16,457 bases of DNA from 2-02-FULL-48-14 sp041645035 (GCA_041645035.1 JBAZQU010000024.1:1-16457); one strand, 5' to 3'; counted from the stretch's first letter, positions 1 through 7,678 are shown. Program-made: numbers and translations. The notes: generated from the letters alone by a model not told the origin.

Positions 1-83
1 AGGTGAGTACACGCTCACCATTTGAATGGACACCTGTTCAAAAAGATGCTCCCATTAAAAACCTTCATTCTCTGAAATTTGAC

Positions 84-112
84 TTGCCATCTTGGGCTTG
101 GGTCGCTAAAAT
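84..112 (+). promoter_or_regulatory. Sigma70-type promoter for the L25 gene
   Basis: A -35 box TTGCCA (84-89) and a -10 box TAAAAT (107-112) are separated by exactly 17 bases. Transcription would start near 119, leaving a leader of about 13 bases before the ATG at 133. The promoter lies inside the in-frame extension to the ATG at 79, which argues against that upstream start. Confidence 0.6.
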
Positions 113-132
113 CCCTCCGCACCCTTACCATT

Positions 133-825
133 ATGGATAAAGTTATATTCACCGCACAAACTCGAGATAAAGCCGTTAAAGCTAAAAATCTTCGTAAGGA
201 GCATTTGATTCCTGCCGAATACTACGGACATGGAGTTAAAAACATGAGTCTTCAGATGGATTACCAGGCTTTTCGAAAACTTTATAAAAAAGCGGGCTCC
301 AACACTGTGATTGATCTTGAAATTGACGGAGAAGGGATGAAAAACGTGCTCATTCATAACGTATCTTCTCATCCGGTTACAGATGCGTATACCCACGTGG
401 AGTTCATTAACGTGCGTATGGATGAAGAAGTGACCACCACTATTCCGATTCGTCTCGAGGGGCAGGCCCCTGCGGTGAAGGATTTGGCCGGAATTTTGAT
501 TCAAAACTTGGATGGTATTGAAGTGACTTGTTTGCCAAAAGACTTGGTTCACGAAATCGTGGTGGACATTGCCGGTCTTGTTGATTTCAATAGTTCGATC
601 ACCGTGGCTGATCTTAAGATTCCTGTCGGGATTACGGTGCTCGACGAACCTGATGCTTCCGTTGCTTATGTAACTGAACCTCAGGAAGAGGAAGTGATAG
701 TGGCTGAGCCTGTGGATGTGGCTTCCGTGGAAGTTCCTGGAGAGAAGAAGGAGGGTGAGGAAGGTGCCGAAGCAGCAGCCGCTCCTGCAGAAAAGGCGGA
801 AAAGAAAGAGAAGAAAGAGGCGTGA
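133..825 (+). CDS. rplY: 50S ribosomal protein L25 (Ctc/TL5 form)
   Basis: This is L25 of the large subunit, which binds 5S rRNA. The protein is 230 residues from the ATG at 133. It has an N-terminal L25 domain (about residues 1-90, beginning MDKVIFTAQTRDKAVKAKNL, with a later segment HVEFINV). A TL5-type beta domain follows to about residue 185 (segments IPIRLEGQAPAVKDLAGIL and SITVADLKIP). The tail is low-complexity, rich in Glu, Ala and Lys, as is common in the long Ctc form. An upstream in-frame ATG at 79 would add 18 residues, but those do not look like the family and overlap the promoter at 84-112. No Shine-Dalgarno sequence precedes the start. The TGA stop (823-825) abuts a large folded element. 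The gene converges with the DUF3006-like gene on the other strand. Confidence 0.93.
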   Translation: MDKVIFTAQTRDKAVKAKNLRKEHLIPAEYYGHGVKNMSLQMDYQAFRKLYKKAGSNTVIDLEIDGEGMKNVLIHNVSSHPVTDAYTHVEFINVRMDEEVTTTIPIRLEGQAPAVKDLAGILIQNLDGIEVTCLPKDLVHEIVVDIAGLVDFNSSITVADLKIPVGITVLDEPDASVAYVTEPQEEEVIVAEPVDVASVEVPGEKKEGEEGAEAAAAPAEKAEKKEKKEA

Positions 826-999
826 ATCCATAAATTTACAATCAGTTAAAAGCTTTTTGAAAGAGGCTCAGTACGAAAGCCCTTATGTACTTCGCCTTCC
901 TTTCATCGTAGTTTCCCTCTGGGCCGGTGAAGCACATGAAGGCTCCCGTGCTGAAGCAGCCCAGAGGGAAACTCTAAACGGGAAAGGAATTTATGGATT
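825..999. repeat. Folded intergenic element 1 (three-way inverted-repeat structure)
   Basis: The outer arms 825-836 and 988-999 are a perfect 12-bp inverted repeat (AATCCATAAATT and its complement). Inside, CCTTTC (899-904) can pair with GAAAGG (982-987). A perfect 14-bp stem follows: GTTTCCCTCTGGGC (911-924) with its complement at 959-972. A further AGCAC/GTGCT stem lies at 931-935/948-952. The segment 838-898 forms a weaker side arm (for example GGCT 865-868 with AGCC 878-881). The left arm begins at the last base of the L25 stop. No T-run follows, so it is not a textbook terminator. The core reappears inverted in the element at 5215-5521. Confidence 0.75.
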
Positions 1000-1001
1000 G
1001 A

Positions 1002-1241
1002 TTACCGGATCAATTCACTCAGCAGCTGTTTGAGTGTTTGCGTTTCGCCGATGCGAGCAGTTTCGCTGTCTTCAAGTTTTAGACTGAAGGAGCCGCCTAT
1101 TTGCAGGCCGACAGGTAAAAGGTTTTTGGGGAAATGGATGTTTTCGAGGATGGCGCCTTTGCGAATTTCAAGCACCGCCTGGTCTCCTTCGTCAGAGAGG
1201 TAGGTGGTACTTAGTTGAAATTGGAAAGGATTCCAAGGCAT
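1002..1241 (-). CDS. Small DUF3006-like protein
   Basis: This is a 79-residue protein. Its centre (DQAVLEIRKGAILENIHFP, then KNLLPVGLQIGGSFSLKLED) resembles the DUF3006 pattern. In that pattern, a 'D.AVLE...G' strand is followed by 'P..LLP.G...G...' and a final strand before a short charged helix. The C-terminus (about residues 57-79) looks like a Glu/Leu-rich helix. There is no signal peptide, membrane segment or catalytic motif. The biochemical role of the family is unknown to me. The gene converges with rplY and lies downstream of hppA, separated from it by an intrinsic terminator. It therefore probably has its own promoter between 1242 and 1295, where I see only weak boxes. No Shine-Dalgarno sequence precedes the ATG. 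The family assignment is by pattern and not certain. Confidence 0.65.
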   Translation of the reverse strand: MPWNPFQFQLSTTYLSDEGDQAVLEIRKGAILENIHFPKNLLPVGLQIGGSFSLKLEDSETARIGETQTLKQLLSELIR

Positions 1242-1295
1242 GGGGGCGTGAAAGGGGAGGAATCAGTCTAACAAAAATTAGTGAAAAGTGCATAC

Positions 1296-1336
1296 AAAAA
1301 AAGTGCCAGCGAGGGAATTCCCGTTGACACTTTTTT
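1296..1336 (-). terminator. Intrinsic terminator of hppA (symmetrical, possibly bidirectional)
   Basis: A run of A (1296-1302) plus GTG pairs with CAC plus a run of T (1331-1336). The stem continues inside as CAGC/GTTG, then GGG with CCC around an AATT loop, with a small bulge and one mismatch. Read on the - strand this is a hairpin followed by seven T, just past the hppA stop. Read on the + strand it also ends in six T, so it could stop transcription in both directions. Confidence 0.8.
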
Positions 1337-1353
1337 GGATTGTTCAGCGAAGC

Positions 1354-3411
1354 TTAAAGCAGAGAATGTATGGCGATCACCGGCGCGATAATTAAAGCGA
1401 TGGTATTGATCACTTTAATGAGCGCATTGAGAGCGGGACCGGCGGTGTCTTTATAAGGATCACCCACGGTATCTCCCACTACAGCGGCTTTGTGAGCATC
1501 AGAGCCCTTGCCTCCATGATGACCGTCTTCAATGAATTTCTTTCCGTTGTCCCAAGCTCCTCCGGCATTACTCATATTAATAGCCATGAGCAGACCGGTC
1601 ACAATTACTCCGGCCAGAAGTCCTCCCAAGGCCAAAGGCCCCAGAATAAATCCGACCACCAAAGGAGCGGCAATGGCCAAAAAGCCGGGAAGAATCATTT
1701 CTTTAAGAGCGGCACGAGTCACAATATCTACGCAAGCGGCGTACTCAGGCTTGGCCTTTCCCTCCATAATTCCTTTGATTTCGCGGAATTGTCGGCGGAC
1801 TTCTTCCACCACACTGAAGGCGGCCTTACCGACGGCTTGCATGAGGAAGGCAGAGAATAAAAAGGGAAGGGCGCCTCCGATGAAGAGTCCGATCATTACA
1901 CGGTAGTCCGTGAGGTTGAATACGAATTCTTCGGTGCTTTTTGCAAACAGAGCTTCTCCATAAGCCTGGAAGAGCACGAGCGCAGCGAGTGCGGCAGAAG
2001 CAATGGCGTAACCTTTAGTCACGGCCTTGGTTGTATTTCCAACGGCATCAAGTTCATCGGTATGTACGCGAATTTCTTTAGGAAGTTGCGCCATTTCCGC
2101 AATACCTCCGGCGTTGTCGGTAATAGGTCCATAAGAGTCCATAGCGATCACCATTCCGGTTGTAGAAAGCATGGCTACGGCTGCGATGGCGATTCCATAA
2201 ATTCCACTGTCGAGCGTGGAAGTGTCTCCGAGCCAGTAGGCAAAGAATATGGCCAACACGATTAGAATCACCATAGGGCAGGTGGAGAACATACCCTGTG
2301 CGAGTCCGGTGATAAGATTAGTTCCGGCTCCGGTTTCGGATGCTTTCGCAATCATGCGTACGGGGGCATACTTCTTGGAAGTGTAGTATTCGGTTGCGAT
2401 ATTGATAAGAAGGGTCAGCACAAGCCCCACGACCCCTGCGAAGAAAATGTTGAGATCATTGAGCATGAAATCCGTGACGAAATAGAACCCAATAGCGGAA
2501 ATAATTCCCGTCACCAGCATCCCACGATACAGCGCACCCATAATGTTCTTTTTTCCTTTACCGAGACGAACGAAATAAATTCCAATAATGGTGGCGAGCA
2601 CGGCAACAGCACCTAGTGCGAGCGGATATTCCACTCCCAAAGCACCGATCTTGTCGGTGAGTGTTGAGGCGGCCAAAATCATGGCGGCGATCAAGGTCAC
2701 GGCATACGTTTCAAAAAGGTCAGCCCCCATTCCGGCGCAGTCTCCCACATTGTCTCCCACGTTATCAGCGATCACTCCCGGATTGCGAGGGTCGTCTTCA
2801 GGAATTCCTTTTTCTATTTTTCCAACAAGATCCGCTCCCACATCAGCAGCCTTCGTATAAATTCCCCCTCCCACACGAGCGAAGAGGGAAATAAGAGAAG
2901 CTCCAAATCCGAATCCAATCAGGAGTCCGGGGGCTTCATCCACGCCCAATCCGAAGTAAGTTGTGAAGAGCCAGTAAAATCCGGCTACTCCCATGAGCGC
3001 AAGGCTCACTACGGCGAGTCCGGTCACGGCGCCTCCACGAAAAGCTACAAGTAATGCAGCCCCGAGCCCGTCTTTAGCGGCAGCTGCGGTTCGAACGTTA
3101 GCTCGAACGGACACGCCCATTCCAATATATCCGGCGAGGGCGGAAAAAATAGCTCCAACCAGGAAGCCCATGGCAATCAGGAATCCGTTTGCCGGAAGCC
3201 CGAAGCCCATAACCAAAAAGACCAAAATGGTGAAAATCGCCAAAGTTTTATATTGACGGTTGAGGTAGGCCATAGCGCCCTCGCGAATGGATTCGGCAAT
3301 TTCTTGCATCTTAACGTTCCCATCACTTTTGGAAAGCACACTTATAATGAGGCCAATGGCCCAAGCCAGAGCGATTACGCCGGCGGAGATGGCAAGGACG
3401 GGGATACTCAT
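1354..3411 (-). CDS. hppA: Membrane-bound H+-translocating pyrophosphatase (K+-independent type)
   Basis: This integral membrane enzyme hydrolyses pyrophosphate and pumps protons across the cytoplasmic membrane. At 685 residues it matches the usual family length and has about 15-16 hydrophobic segments. The substrate-binding block is intact: DVGADLVGKIEKGIPEDD (190-207) followed by DNVGDNVGDCAGMGADLFET (216-235). The C-terminal acidic/Lys block (DNGKKFIED, then GDTVGDPYKDTAGPALN) is also present. The K+-dependence motif reads GNTTKAVTKG (458-467). Lys and Thr occupy the positions that are Ala and Gly in K+-dependent enzymes, so by family knowledge this should be K+-independent. The start follows a promoter at 3441-3469 and has no Shine-Dalgarno sequence. 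It is divergent from the Yip1-like gene and ends at a strong terminator. In a fermentative small-genome cell, it would recover energy from biosynthetic pyrophosphate (inference). Confidence 0.96.
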   Translation of the reverse strand: MSIPVLAISAGVIALAWAIGLIISVLSKSDGNVKMQEIAESIREGAMAYLNRQYKTLAIFTILVFLVMGFGLPANGFLIAMGFLVGAIFSALAGYIGMGVSVRANVRTAAAAKDGLGAALLVAFRGGAVTGLAVVSLALMGVAGFYWLFTTYFGLGVDEAPGLLIGFGFGASLISLFARVGGGIYTKAADVGADLVGKIEKGIPEDDPRNPGVIADNVGDNVGDCAGMGADLFETYAVTLIAAMILAASTLTDKIGALGVEYPLALGAVAVLATIIGIYFVRLGKGKKNIMGALYRGMLVTGIISAIGFYFVTDFMLNDLNIFFAGVVGLVLTLLINIATEYYTSKKYAPVRMIAKASETGAGTNLITGLAQGMFSTCPMVILIVLAIFFAYWLGDTSTLDSGIYGIAIAAVAMLSTTGMVIAMDSYGPITDNAGGIAEMAQLPKEIRVHTDELDAVGNTTKAVTKGYAIASAALAALVLFQAYGEALFAKSTEEFVFNLTDYRVMIGLFIGGALPFLFSAFLMQAVGKAAFSVVEEVRRQFREIKGIMEGKAKPEYAACVDIVTRAALKEMILPGFLAIAAPLVVGFILGPLALGGLLAGVIVTGLLMAINMSNAGGAWDNGKKFIEDGHHGGKGSDAHKAAVVGDTVGDPYKDTAGPALNALIKVINTIALIIAPVIAIHSLL

Positions 3412-3440
3412 AGGGAGGATAGTTAAGAATGACTGGCGGA

Positions 3441-3469
3441 ATTTTAAGGGTAAAACGTCTTGTCGGCAA
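3441..3469 (-). promoter_or_regulatory. Promoter for hppA
   Basis: On the - strand, TTGCCG (3464-3469) and TAAAAT (3441-3446) are separated by 17 bases. Transcription would start near 3434, about 23 bases before the hppA ATG. Its -35 box overlaps by two bases the -35 box of the divergent promoter for the gene at 3514. Confidence 0.6.
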
Positions 3470-3488
3470 CCTGAAATTACTTTATATT
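3460..3488 (+). promoter_or_regulatory. Promoter for the Yip1-like gene
   Basis: TTGTCG (3460-3465) and TATATT (3483-3488) are separated by 17 bases. Transcription would start near 3495, about 19 bases before the ATG at 3514. The -35 region is shared with the hppA promoter on the other strand. Confidence 0.55.
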
Positions 3489-3513
3489 GAGCACAATTTA
3501 ATCTTCACGCCCT

Positions 3514-4059
3514 ATGGATATCCAAAAATCTGTTAAGCAAGCTTTGGAAATTTTGACCTTAAAACAGCCTACCATGCAGGCGGTGGCCAAGGATCCCAAC
3601 GCATTAAAACCCGCATTGATTATTTTGGCCGGTGCAAGCGTTATCGCTGCTTTGGGTGGTTTCATTTTTCCTTCTACCATAGGCATGGTGACTTATCGCC
3701 TAGGTGTTTTAGATTTTGTGGTCCAGGCAGCTGTTTCTGTTGGCCTTGGGATAGCCGTTCTTTATACCACAGGTTATCTGGCACAGTATGTTTTCCATTC
3801 CAAGCTCGATATGAATGGATTGGTACAAGTAATGGGGCATGCGATGTTGGTTAGCGCCCTTGGTATTTTCTCTCCTTTGAGCAGCATTGCCGGAATTTGG
3901 ACTCTAGTCGTCCTCTGCACGGTGCTCCACAGCCTGGGGAAAATGCAGGCCGGATCCATTATTCTGCTCATTTTGCTTGAAATTCTCATCGTTGGAGTAT
4001 TCTCCGGAATTTTGGTGTTTGTGGGCGTAGGGGCGGGTCTGGGTGGAATGATGTTCTAA
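3514..4059 (+). CDS. Yip1-like multi-pass membrane protein
   Basis: This is a 181-residue protein with a short polar N-terminus (MDIQKSVKQALEILTLKQPT). Five hydrophobic segments follow at about residues 32-53, 66-92, 103-120, 123-142 and 147-172. The layout is typical of bacterial Yip1-domain proteins: an amphipathic N-terminal helix, then a bundle of membrane helices with short loops and a Gly-rich end (GVGAGLGGMMF). The central segment LVQVMGHAMLVSALGIFSPL resembles the family's third helix region. The function in bacteria is not established. The gene has its own promoter, diverges from hppA, and is followed 50 bases later by another membrane-anchored protein with a separate promoter. No Shine-Dalgarno sequence is seen. 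I am confident it is a real membrane protein gene and less sure of the Yip1 label. Confidence 0.8.
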   Translation: MDIQKSVKQALEILTLKQPTMQAVAKDPNALKPALIILAGASVIAALGGFIFPSTIGMVTYRLGVLDFVVQAAVSVGLGIAVLYTTGYLAQYVFHSKLDMNGLVQVMGHAMLVSALGIFSPLSSIAGIWTLVVLCTVLHSLGKMQAGSIILLILLEILIVGVFSGILVFVGVGAGLGGMMF

Positions 4060-4061
4060 CC

Positions 4062-4090
4062 TGTTCAGAGCGCAAGTTTTGTGCTATAAT
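4062..4090 (+). promoter_or_regulatory. Promoter for the gene at 4110
   Basis: A perfect -10 box TATAAT lies at 4085-4090 in the context TGCTATAATGATAGGG. At 17 bases upstream is TGTTCA (4062-4067), a weak -35. Transcription would start near 4097, only about 13 bases before the ATG. Confidence 0.6.
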
Positions 4091-4109
4091 GATAGGGTGA
4101 ATTTTATTT

Positions 4110-5216
4110 ATGGCCGAAGAAAAGAAAAATCTCAATCGGTTGAACGACCAGGAAGTGGCGCTTCCGGATTCGAATGAGTCTGAGCAAGAGGTCCTAGACA
4201 CCGATTCTAATTCCAAAAACGTGCTGGACGAATTGGAAGATGCGGGTGGGCTTGAAGTGGAGGACATGCCGGAAAGCAATGAGCTTCAGGAACGTCGTCG
4301 AAAAACCAAAAGTCGCCTTAAAGAACTTTCCAATGTTGAAGGAGAAAACGCCGATGGAGATGTCTTTGGAGAGGAAGAACCCGGGGTCATGGATCTTTTG
4401 CGTGAAGTAAACCTTTCCGCCCGCCATTTGAAATTTTGCTGTGGTGGGGTCTTGGGCATTGCGATTTTGATCGGGCTCTTTTTTGGAGGAAGGACGCTAC
4501 TCAATTATTGGCAGGGCCGTTCTGAAGGGACACCTGAAGAGGATGGAACGACTGAGGGAGAACAGGAGCAGACCGGGCTTCGCCCGGGAGAAGACTATTC
4601 CTTTCTCGACCCTTCGATCTTAAGTGGAATTTTGGTGGGTGAGGATGAACCTGAAGAAGATCCGGCCACACAGGCCGGTGAGAATCTGGGCGACACCGTC
4701 GGAGCCGGAGATGCTTTGAGTATGTCCATCAATGACTTTGCGAAGATTTTTGAAAGCTTGCAGGTGGATGTGAATGAAATGCTCAATCAAACCAGCGATC
4801 GTAGCGGGGCTCTTAAAGATTATGAGAACGAGCTTGGCTATCTCATTTATTTGGCCGAACAGAATCTGGAGGATTTGAGTAAAGACAGCGATAATTTGGT
4901 GCAACAATTCACTATGGTTGAAGAAACCAAAGCGGAGCAGGAAGCACGTTTCTTCGAAAAATTGTCTGATTTGGATACACCAGCCGCGATCGGCGCACTG
5001 GATACATTTATTGCCGAAGGGGAGGAAATTGTTCGGCTCCGCGCACAGTACAATGCTCGTCAAAAATTAATTTCCTTCTACGAACAGGCCTTGGAAGTTT
5101 TAAAATTCCGTCTCAATGACATTCAGCTCAACGAAGAAGCCCTCGTGAAGGGCGTGCAGGTTGTGGACCTTGAGGGCTCCACGCTGAATCTAATCATTGA
5201 GGAAAACGAACTTTAA
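4110..5216 (+). CDS. Single-pass membrane protein with coiled-coil extracytoplasmic domain, function unknown
   Basis: I do not recognise this 368-residue protein. Residues 1-100 are very acidic and low-complexity, with a short basic patch (ERRRKTKSRLKEL, 61-73). One membrane segment follows at about 110-131 (CCGGVLGIAILIGLFFGG). A second acidic Glu/Gly/Thr-rich linker covers about 136-200. The rest (205-345) is predicted helical with heptad-like Leu/Ile/Glu spacing, so probably coiled coil. It ends in a short strand-rich tail (VQVVDLEGSTLNLIIEEN). The topology suggests a cytoplasmic N-terminus and an outward-facing helical domain, as in scaffold or envelope proteins, but this is inference. 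It has its own promoter and starts 50 bases after the Yip1-like gene. Its TAA stop (5214-5216) overlaps the left arm of folded element 2. Confidence 0.85.
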   Translation: MAEEKKNLNRLNDQEVALPDSNESEQEVLDTDSNSKNVLDELEDAGGLEVEDMPESNELQERRRKTKSRLKELSNVEGENADGDVFGEEEPGVMDLLREVNLSARHLKFCCGGVLGIAILIGLFFGGRTLLNYWQGRSEGTPEEDGTTEGEQEQTGLRPGEDYSFLDPSILSGILVGEDEPEEDPATQAGENLGDTVGAGDALSMSINDFAKIFESLQVDVNEMLNQTSDRSGALKDYENELGYLIYLAEQNLEDLSKDSDNLVQQFTMVEETKAEQEARFFEKLSDLDTPAAIGALDTFIAEGEEIVRLRAQYNARQKLISFYEQALEVLKFRLNDIQLNEEALVKGVQVVDLEGSTLNLIIEENEL

Positions 5217-5521
5217 ACGTGAATCTGGAAATTCTCTTTTGGTATTGATTTGATTGTGGGCTGTTTCAGCACTGGAGCGCTCCGGAAAAGATGCATGATC
5301 TTTTCCTACGCTTCCTTCTGGATTTAAGTGCTTCACTAGCCCACAATCAAATCACCAAACAAGGAATCCAAATTCTCTTTTTTGTTTTTTCTTCGTGGAT
5401 TTATGAACCGTGAACAATAAGGAAGAAAGAACGAGGATCATGTATCCGAGTTCTTTCGTTCCCAGGTGAAGAAATTCACGAAGAAAACTAACAGAGAAAG
5501 AGAATTTCCAGATTCACGTTT
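5215..5521. repeat. Folded intergenic element 2 (25-bp closing stem with two hairpin arms)
   Basis: The outer arms 5215-5239 and 5497-5521 are a perfect 25-bp inverted repeat. The right arm runs into TTTTT (5519-5523), as in a terminator read from the + strand. Arm 1 is a perfect 16-bp stem, GATTTGATTGTGGGCT (5247-5262) with 5338-5353. Inside it are AGCACT/AGTGCT (5268-5273/5327-5332), the palindrome GGAGCGCTCC (5274-5283) and a 9-bp hairpin 5284-5292/5298-5306. Arm 2 is a 16-bp stem with one mismatch (5387-5402/5472-5487). It caps in GAAAGAAC/GTTCTTTC (5425-5432/5450-5457). AAATTCTCTTT occurs directly at 5229-5239 and 5370-5380, so the right outer arm could pair with either copy. No open reading frame is supported here. 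It separates the gene at 4110 from relA. Confidence 0.85.
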
Positions 5522-5532
5522 TTAAGTGTAAA

Positions 5533-7668
5533 ATGAGCGGCATGATTTACTCTGCTTTACGAAGCGAGGTTTTGGAGCTCCGACCTGATTTGGACATCGG
5601 GCTCCTTGATAAAGCTTATGCTTTTGCGGAAAAAGCACATAAAGGACAGAAGCGTTATTCGGGAGAGCCTTATATTATCCACCCGGTTGAAGTGGCGCAT
5701 ATCTTGCTTACTTTGAATCCGGATGTGGCGGCTATGCAGGCGGCATTGCTTCACGATGTGACTGAAGATACATCCGTAAAACTGGCTGAAATCGAAAAAA
5801 ACTTTGGTACGGAAGTGGCCGGCCTGGTGAAGGGCATGGAAAAATTGGCGGTGGTTAAGTTGCGCACGGAAGATCCTCAGGAAGAGAAGTGGAGGAAAAT
5901 GTTCTTGGCCATGGCGCGAGATATTCGTATTGTGTTCATTAAGCTGGCGGACCGTCTGCACAACATGCGGACGCTTCACCACGTGCCGCTCCAAAAACAG
6001 CAGCGCATTGCGCGTGAAACTTTGGGTGTGCACGCGGCTATTGCTTCGCATCTCGGTATCTATCAAATTAAAAGTGAACTGGAGGATTTGTGTTTTCAAT
6101 ATTTGTATCCGGAGGACCACAAAGAGCTTTCTGGAAAACTTGCTTCTTATCGTGAGCGCAGCGAGGGATGTATGGCCTTTGCCACCTCCCAATTGGAACA
6201 ACTGCTTGTGCGTGAGGGCATGGAGGAGATCCAGGTTCAGGGTCGGATGAAACATTTATGGAGCATTTATCAAAAACTTCAAAAAAAGGACGTCCGCAAT
6301 CTGGAAGCCATTTATGATTTGTTTGCGGTACGCGTGATTCTTCCGGATAACTTTGATGGAGATAAGGAAGACTATGCCCATCTTTATTCGGTACTCGGAC
6401 TTTTGCATGGAGAGTATCTTCCGTTACAAGATCGTTTTAAGGATTATATCGCGGCGCCCAAGGCTAACGGTTATCGCAGTCTACACAGCACGATGTTGGG
6501 ACTCGGTGGAGATTTATACGACGAACCTACGGAAGTGCAGATCCGCACGCGGAGCATGCATAAGGAGGCGGAGATTGGTATTGCTTCGCACTGGAGTTAT
6601 AAGCTGGGCAAAAAAGGGAAGGGGAAGACCCATGTTAAACTTCAGCAGGGACTTCAGAGAGCTCTACAAAAAGTACATGCGCTTTTGGAGCGTGGGCCTG
6701 ATTTGGAACCTTGTGTCAGGGAATGGGTGGAGCGTTTTCAGTATTTAGCCGCGGAGGACCGGAAACAAGTGGAGAAGCTGCTTTTAGAGAATGGCTTTAA
6801 GGAGACTGATTTGGATGCGATTCGCAAAAGCCGCGGCCAGCAGGTGCTTTCGCTGCAGCCGAATATTGATGAACAGTTGGCATGGCTCCGTGGTCTGGCG
6901 GCTCCCTCTCCGCAACCTGAAATCAACTTATATCCGGATAGAATTTTTGTCCTTACGCCGAATAAAAAAGTCATTGAGTTGCAGACGGGTTCGAATCCCA
7001 TCGATTTTGCTTACGCGGTGCACACGGAAGTGGGAAATAAAATGGTGAACGCCAAAGTGAACGGGCGCATCGTTCCTTTTGATTACGAACTTCAGAATGG
7101 AGAGGTGGTTGAGATTGTAACGCGCAGTAATGCCAGGCCGAATCGCTACTGGTCTTCGCTTGCCAAAACTTCTTCTGCGCGCGGCAAAATTAAAAACTGG
7201 TTTAACAAGCAGGATAAGGAAGGCAACACCGCGGCCGGACGTGAAATGGTGAACAAAGAGCTTCAAGCCTTGGGCAAAGCACCGCTCGACGACAAGCTGA
7301 GTCTATTCAAGAATTATGGGGGTAAAAGCCGCAAACTGCCTGAGCGTGAACAGCTTCTTGAAAATGTGGGACTTGGGAATGTTTCCCCTTTTCAGCTCGT
7401 TAAAACGTTATTCCCGAATGAAACCGCTCAAGAAAAGAAGAGCGGGGAAATCGTCATCCCGACTGAGTATATGGAAGAAGTCCTGGTAACCGGCGAAGAA
7501 AACTTACCGGTTGTGCTCAGCGCATGCTGCAAGCCCAGGCCACCTTGCCTGATCGTGGGTTACGTGACTCGTGATCAATTCATCCGCATCCACAAGAAAA
7601 ACTGTCGCGAACTGGCTGATTTGGATGAAGCCCGTTTTGTTAGTAGCCACTGGAAAACGAAGGTTTGA
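5533..7668 (+). CDS. relA/spoT: Bifunctional (p)ppGpp synthetase/hydrolase, long RelA/SpoT homolog without ACT domain
   Basis: This cytoplasmic stringent-response enzyme makes and degrades (p)ppGpp. The N-terminal HD hydrolase domain has H50, H74-D75, E78-D79 and the KLADRLHNMRT helix (137-147), so hydrolysis looks functional. The synthetase domain (about 235-355) has RFKDYIAAPKANGYRSLHST (301-320) and VQIRTRSMHKEAEIGIASHW (335-354). RFKD is the RXKD form typical of bifunctional enzymes rather than the EXDD form of RelA. A TGS domain covers about 465-531. A CC/zinc-finger-like region covers about 664-693 (SACCKPRPPCLIVGYVTR, IHKKNC). The chain ends at 711, just after the strand before the usual ACT/RRM domain, which is absent. 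The linker 357-460 is about 70 residues longer than usual. No Shine-Dalgarno sequence precedes the start; the ATG at 5542 is an alternative. The folded element lies directly upstream. Confidence 0.95.
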   Translation: MSGMIYSALRSEVLELRPDLDIGLLDKAYAFAEKAHKGQKRYSGEPYIIHPVEVAHILLTLNPDVAAMQAALLHDVTEDTSVKLAEIEKNFGTEVAGLVKGMEKLAVVKLRTEDPQEEKWRKMFLAMARDIRIVFIKLADRLHNMRTLHHVPLQKQQRIARETLGVHAAIASHLGIYQIKSELEDLCFQYLYPEDHKELSGKLASYRERSEGCMAFATSQLEQLLVREGMEEIQVQGRMKHLWSIYQKLQKKDVRNLEAIYDLFAVRVILPDNFDGDKEDYAHLYSVLGLLHGEYLPLQDRFKDYIAAPKANGYRSLHSTMLGLGGDLYDEPTEVQIRTRSMHKEAEIGIASHWSYKLGKKGKGKTHVKLQQGLQRALQKVHALLERGPDLEPCVREWVERFQYLAAEDRKQVEKLLLENGFKETDLDAIRKSRGQQVLSLQPNIDEQLAWLRGLAAPSPQPEINLYPDRIFVLTPNKKVIELQTGSNPIDFAYAVHTEVGNKMVNAKVNGRIVPFDYELQNGEVVEIVTRSNARPNRYWSSLAKTSSARGKIKNWFNKQDKEGNTAAGREMVNKELQALGKAPLDDKLSLFKNYGGKSRKLPEREQLLENVGLGNVSPFQLVKTLFPNETAQEKKSGEIVIPTEYMEEVLVTGEENLPVVLSACCKPRPPCLIVGYVTRDQFIRIHKKNCRELADLDEARFVSSHWKTKV

Positions 7669-7678
7669 AATGGAATGA

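Noticed and set aside
79..132. Longer L25 start at ATG 79
   Set aside because: The extra 18 residues do not match L25 and overlap a good promoter (84-112). The ATG at 133 gives the normal family start.
3..140. Open + strand frame from the window edge to TAA 138-140, overlapping the rplY start
   Set aside because: The 45-codon stretch is rich in Pro, Trp and His with no family features, and contains the rplY promoter. It could be the end of an upstream gene, but this is not supported.
716..1033. 105-residue + strand frame across the rplY end
   Set aside because: It is a shifted frame over the Lys/Glu-rich L25 tail and then the folded element. The Arg/Lys-rich product is an artefact.
1492..3256. 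Several + strand frames opposite hppA
   Set aside because: They are shadow frames of the conserved pyrophosphatase coding sequence, with low-complexity products.
6985..6998. GGTTCGAATCCC-like tRNA T-loop consensus
   Set aside because: It lies inside the relA/spoT TGS-domain coding sequence (TGSNPIDF) and no acceptor stem, D-arm or anticodon arm surrounds it.
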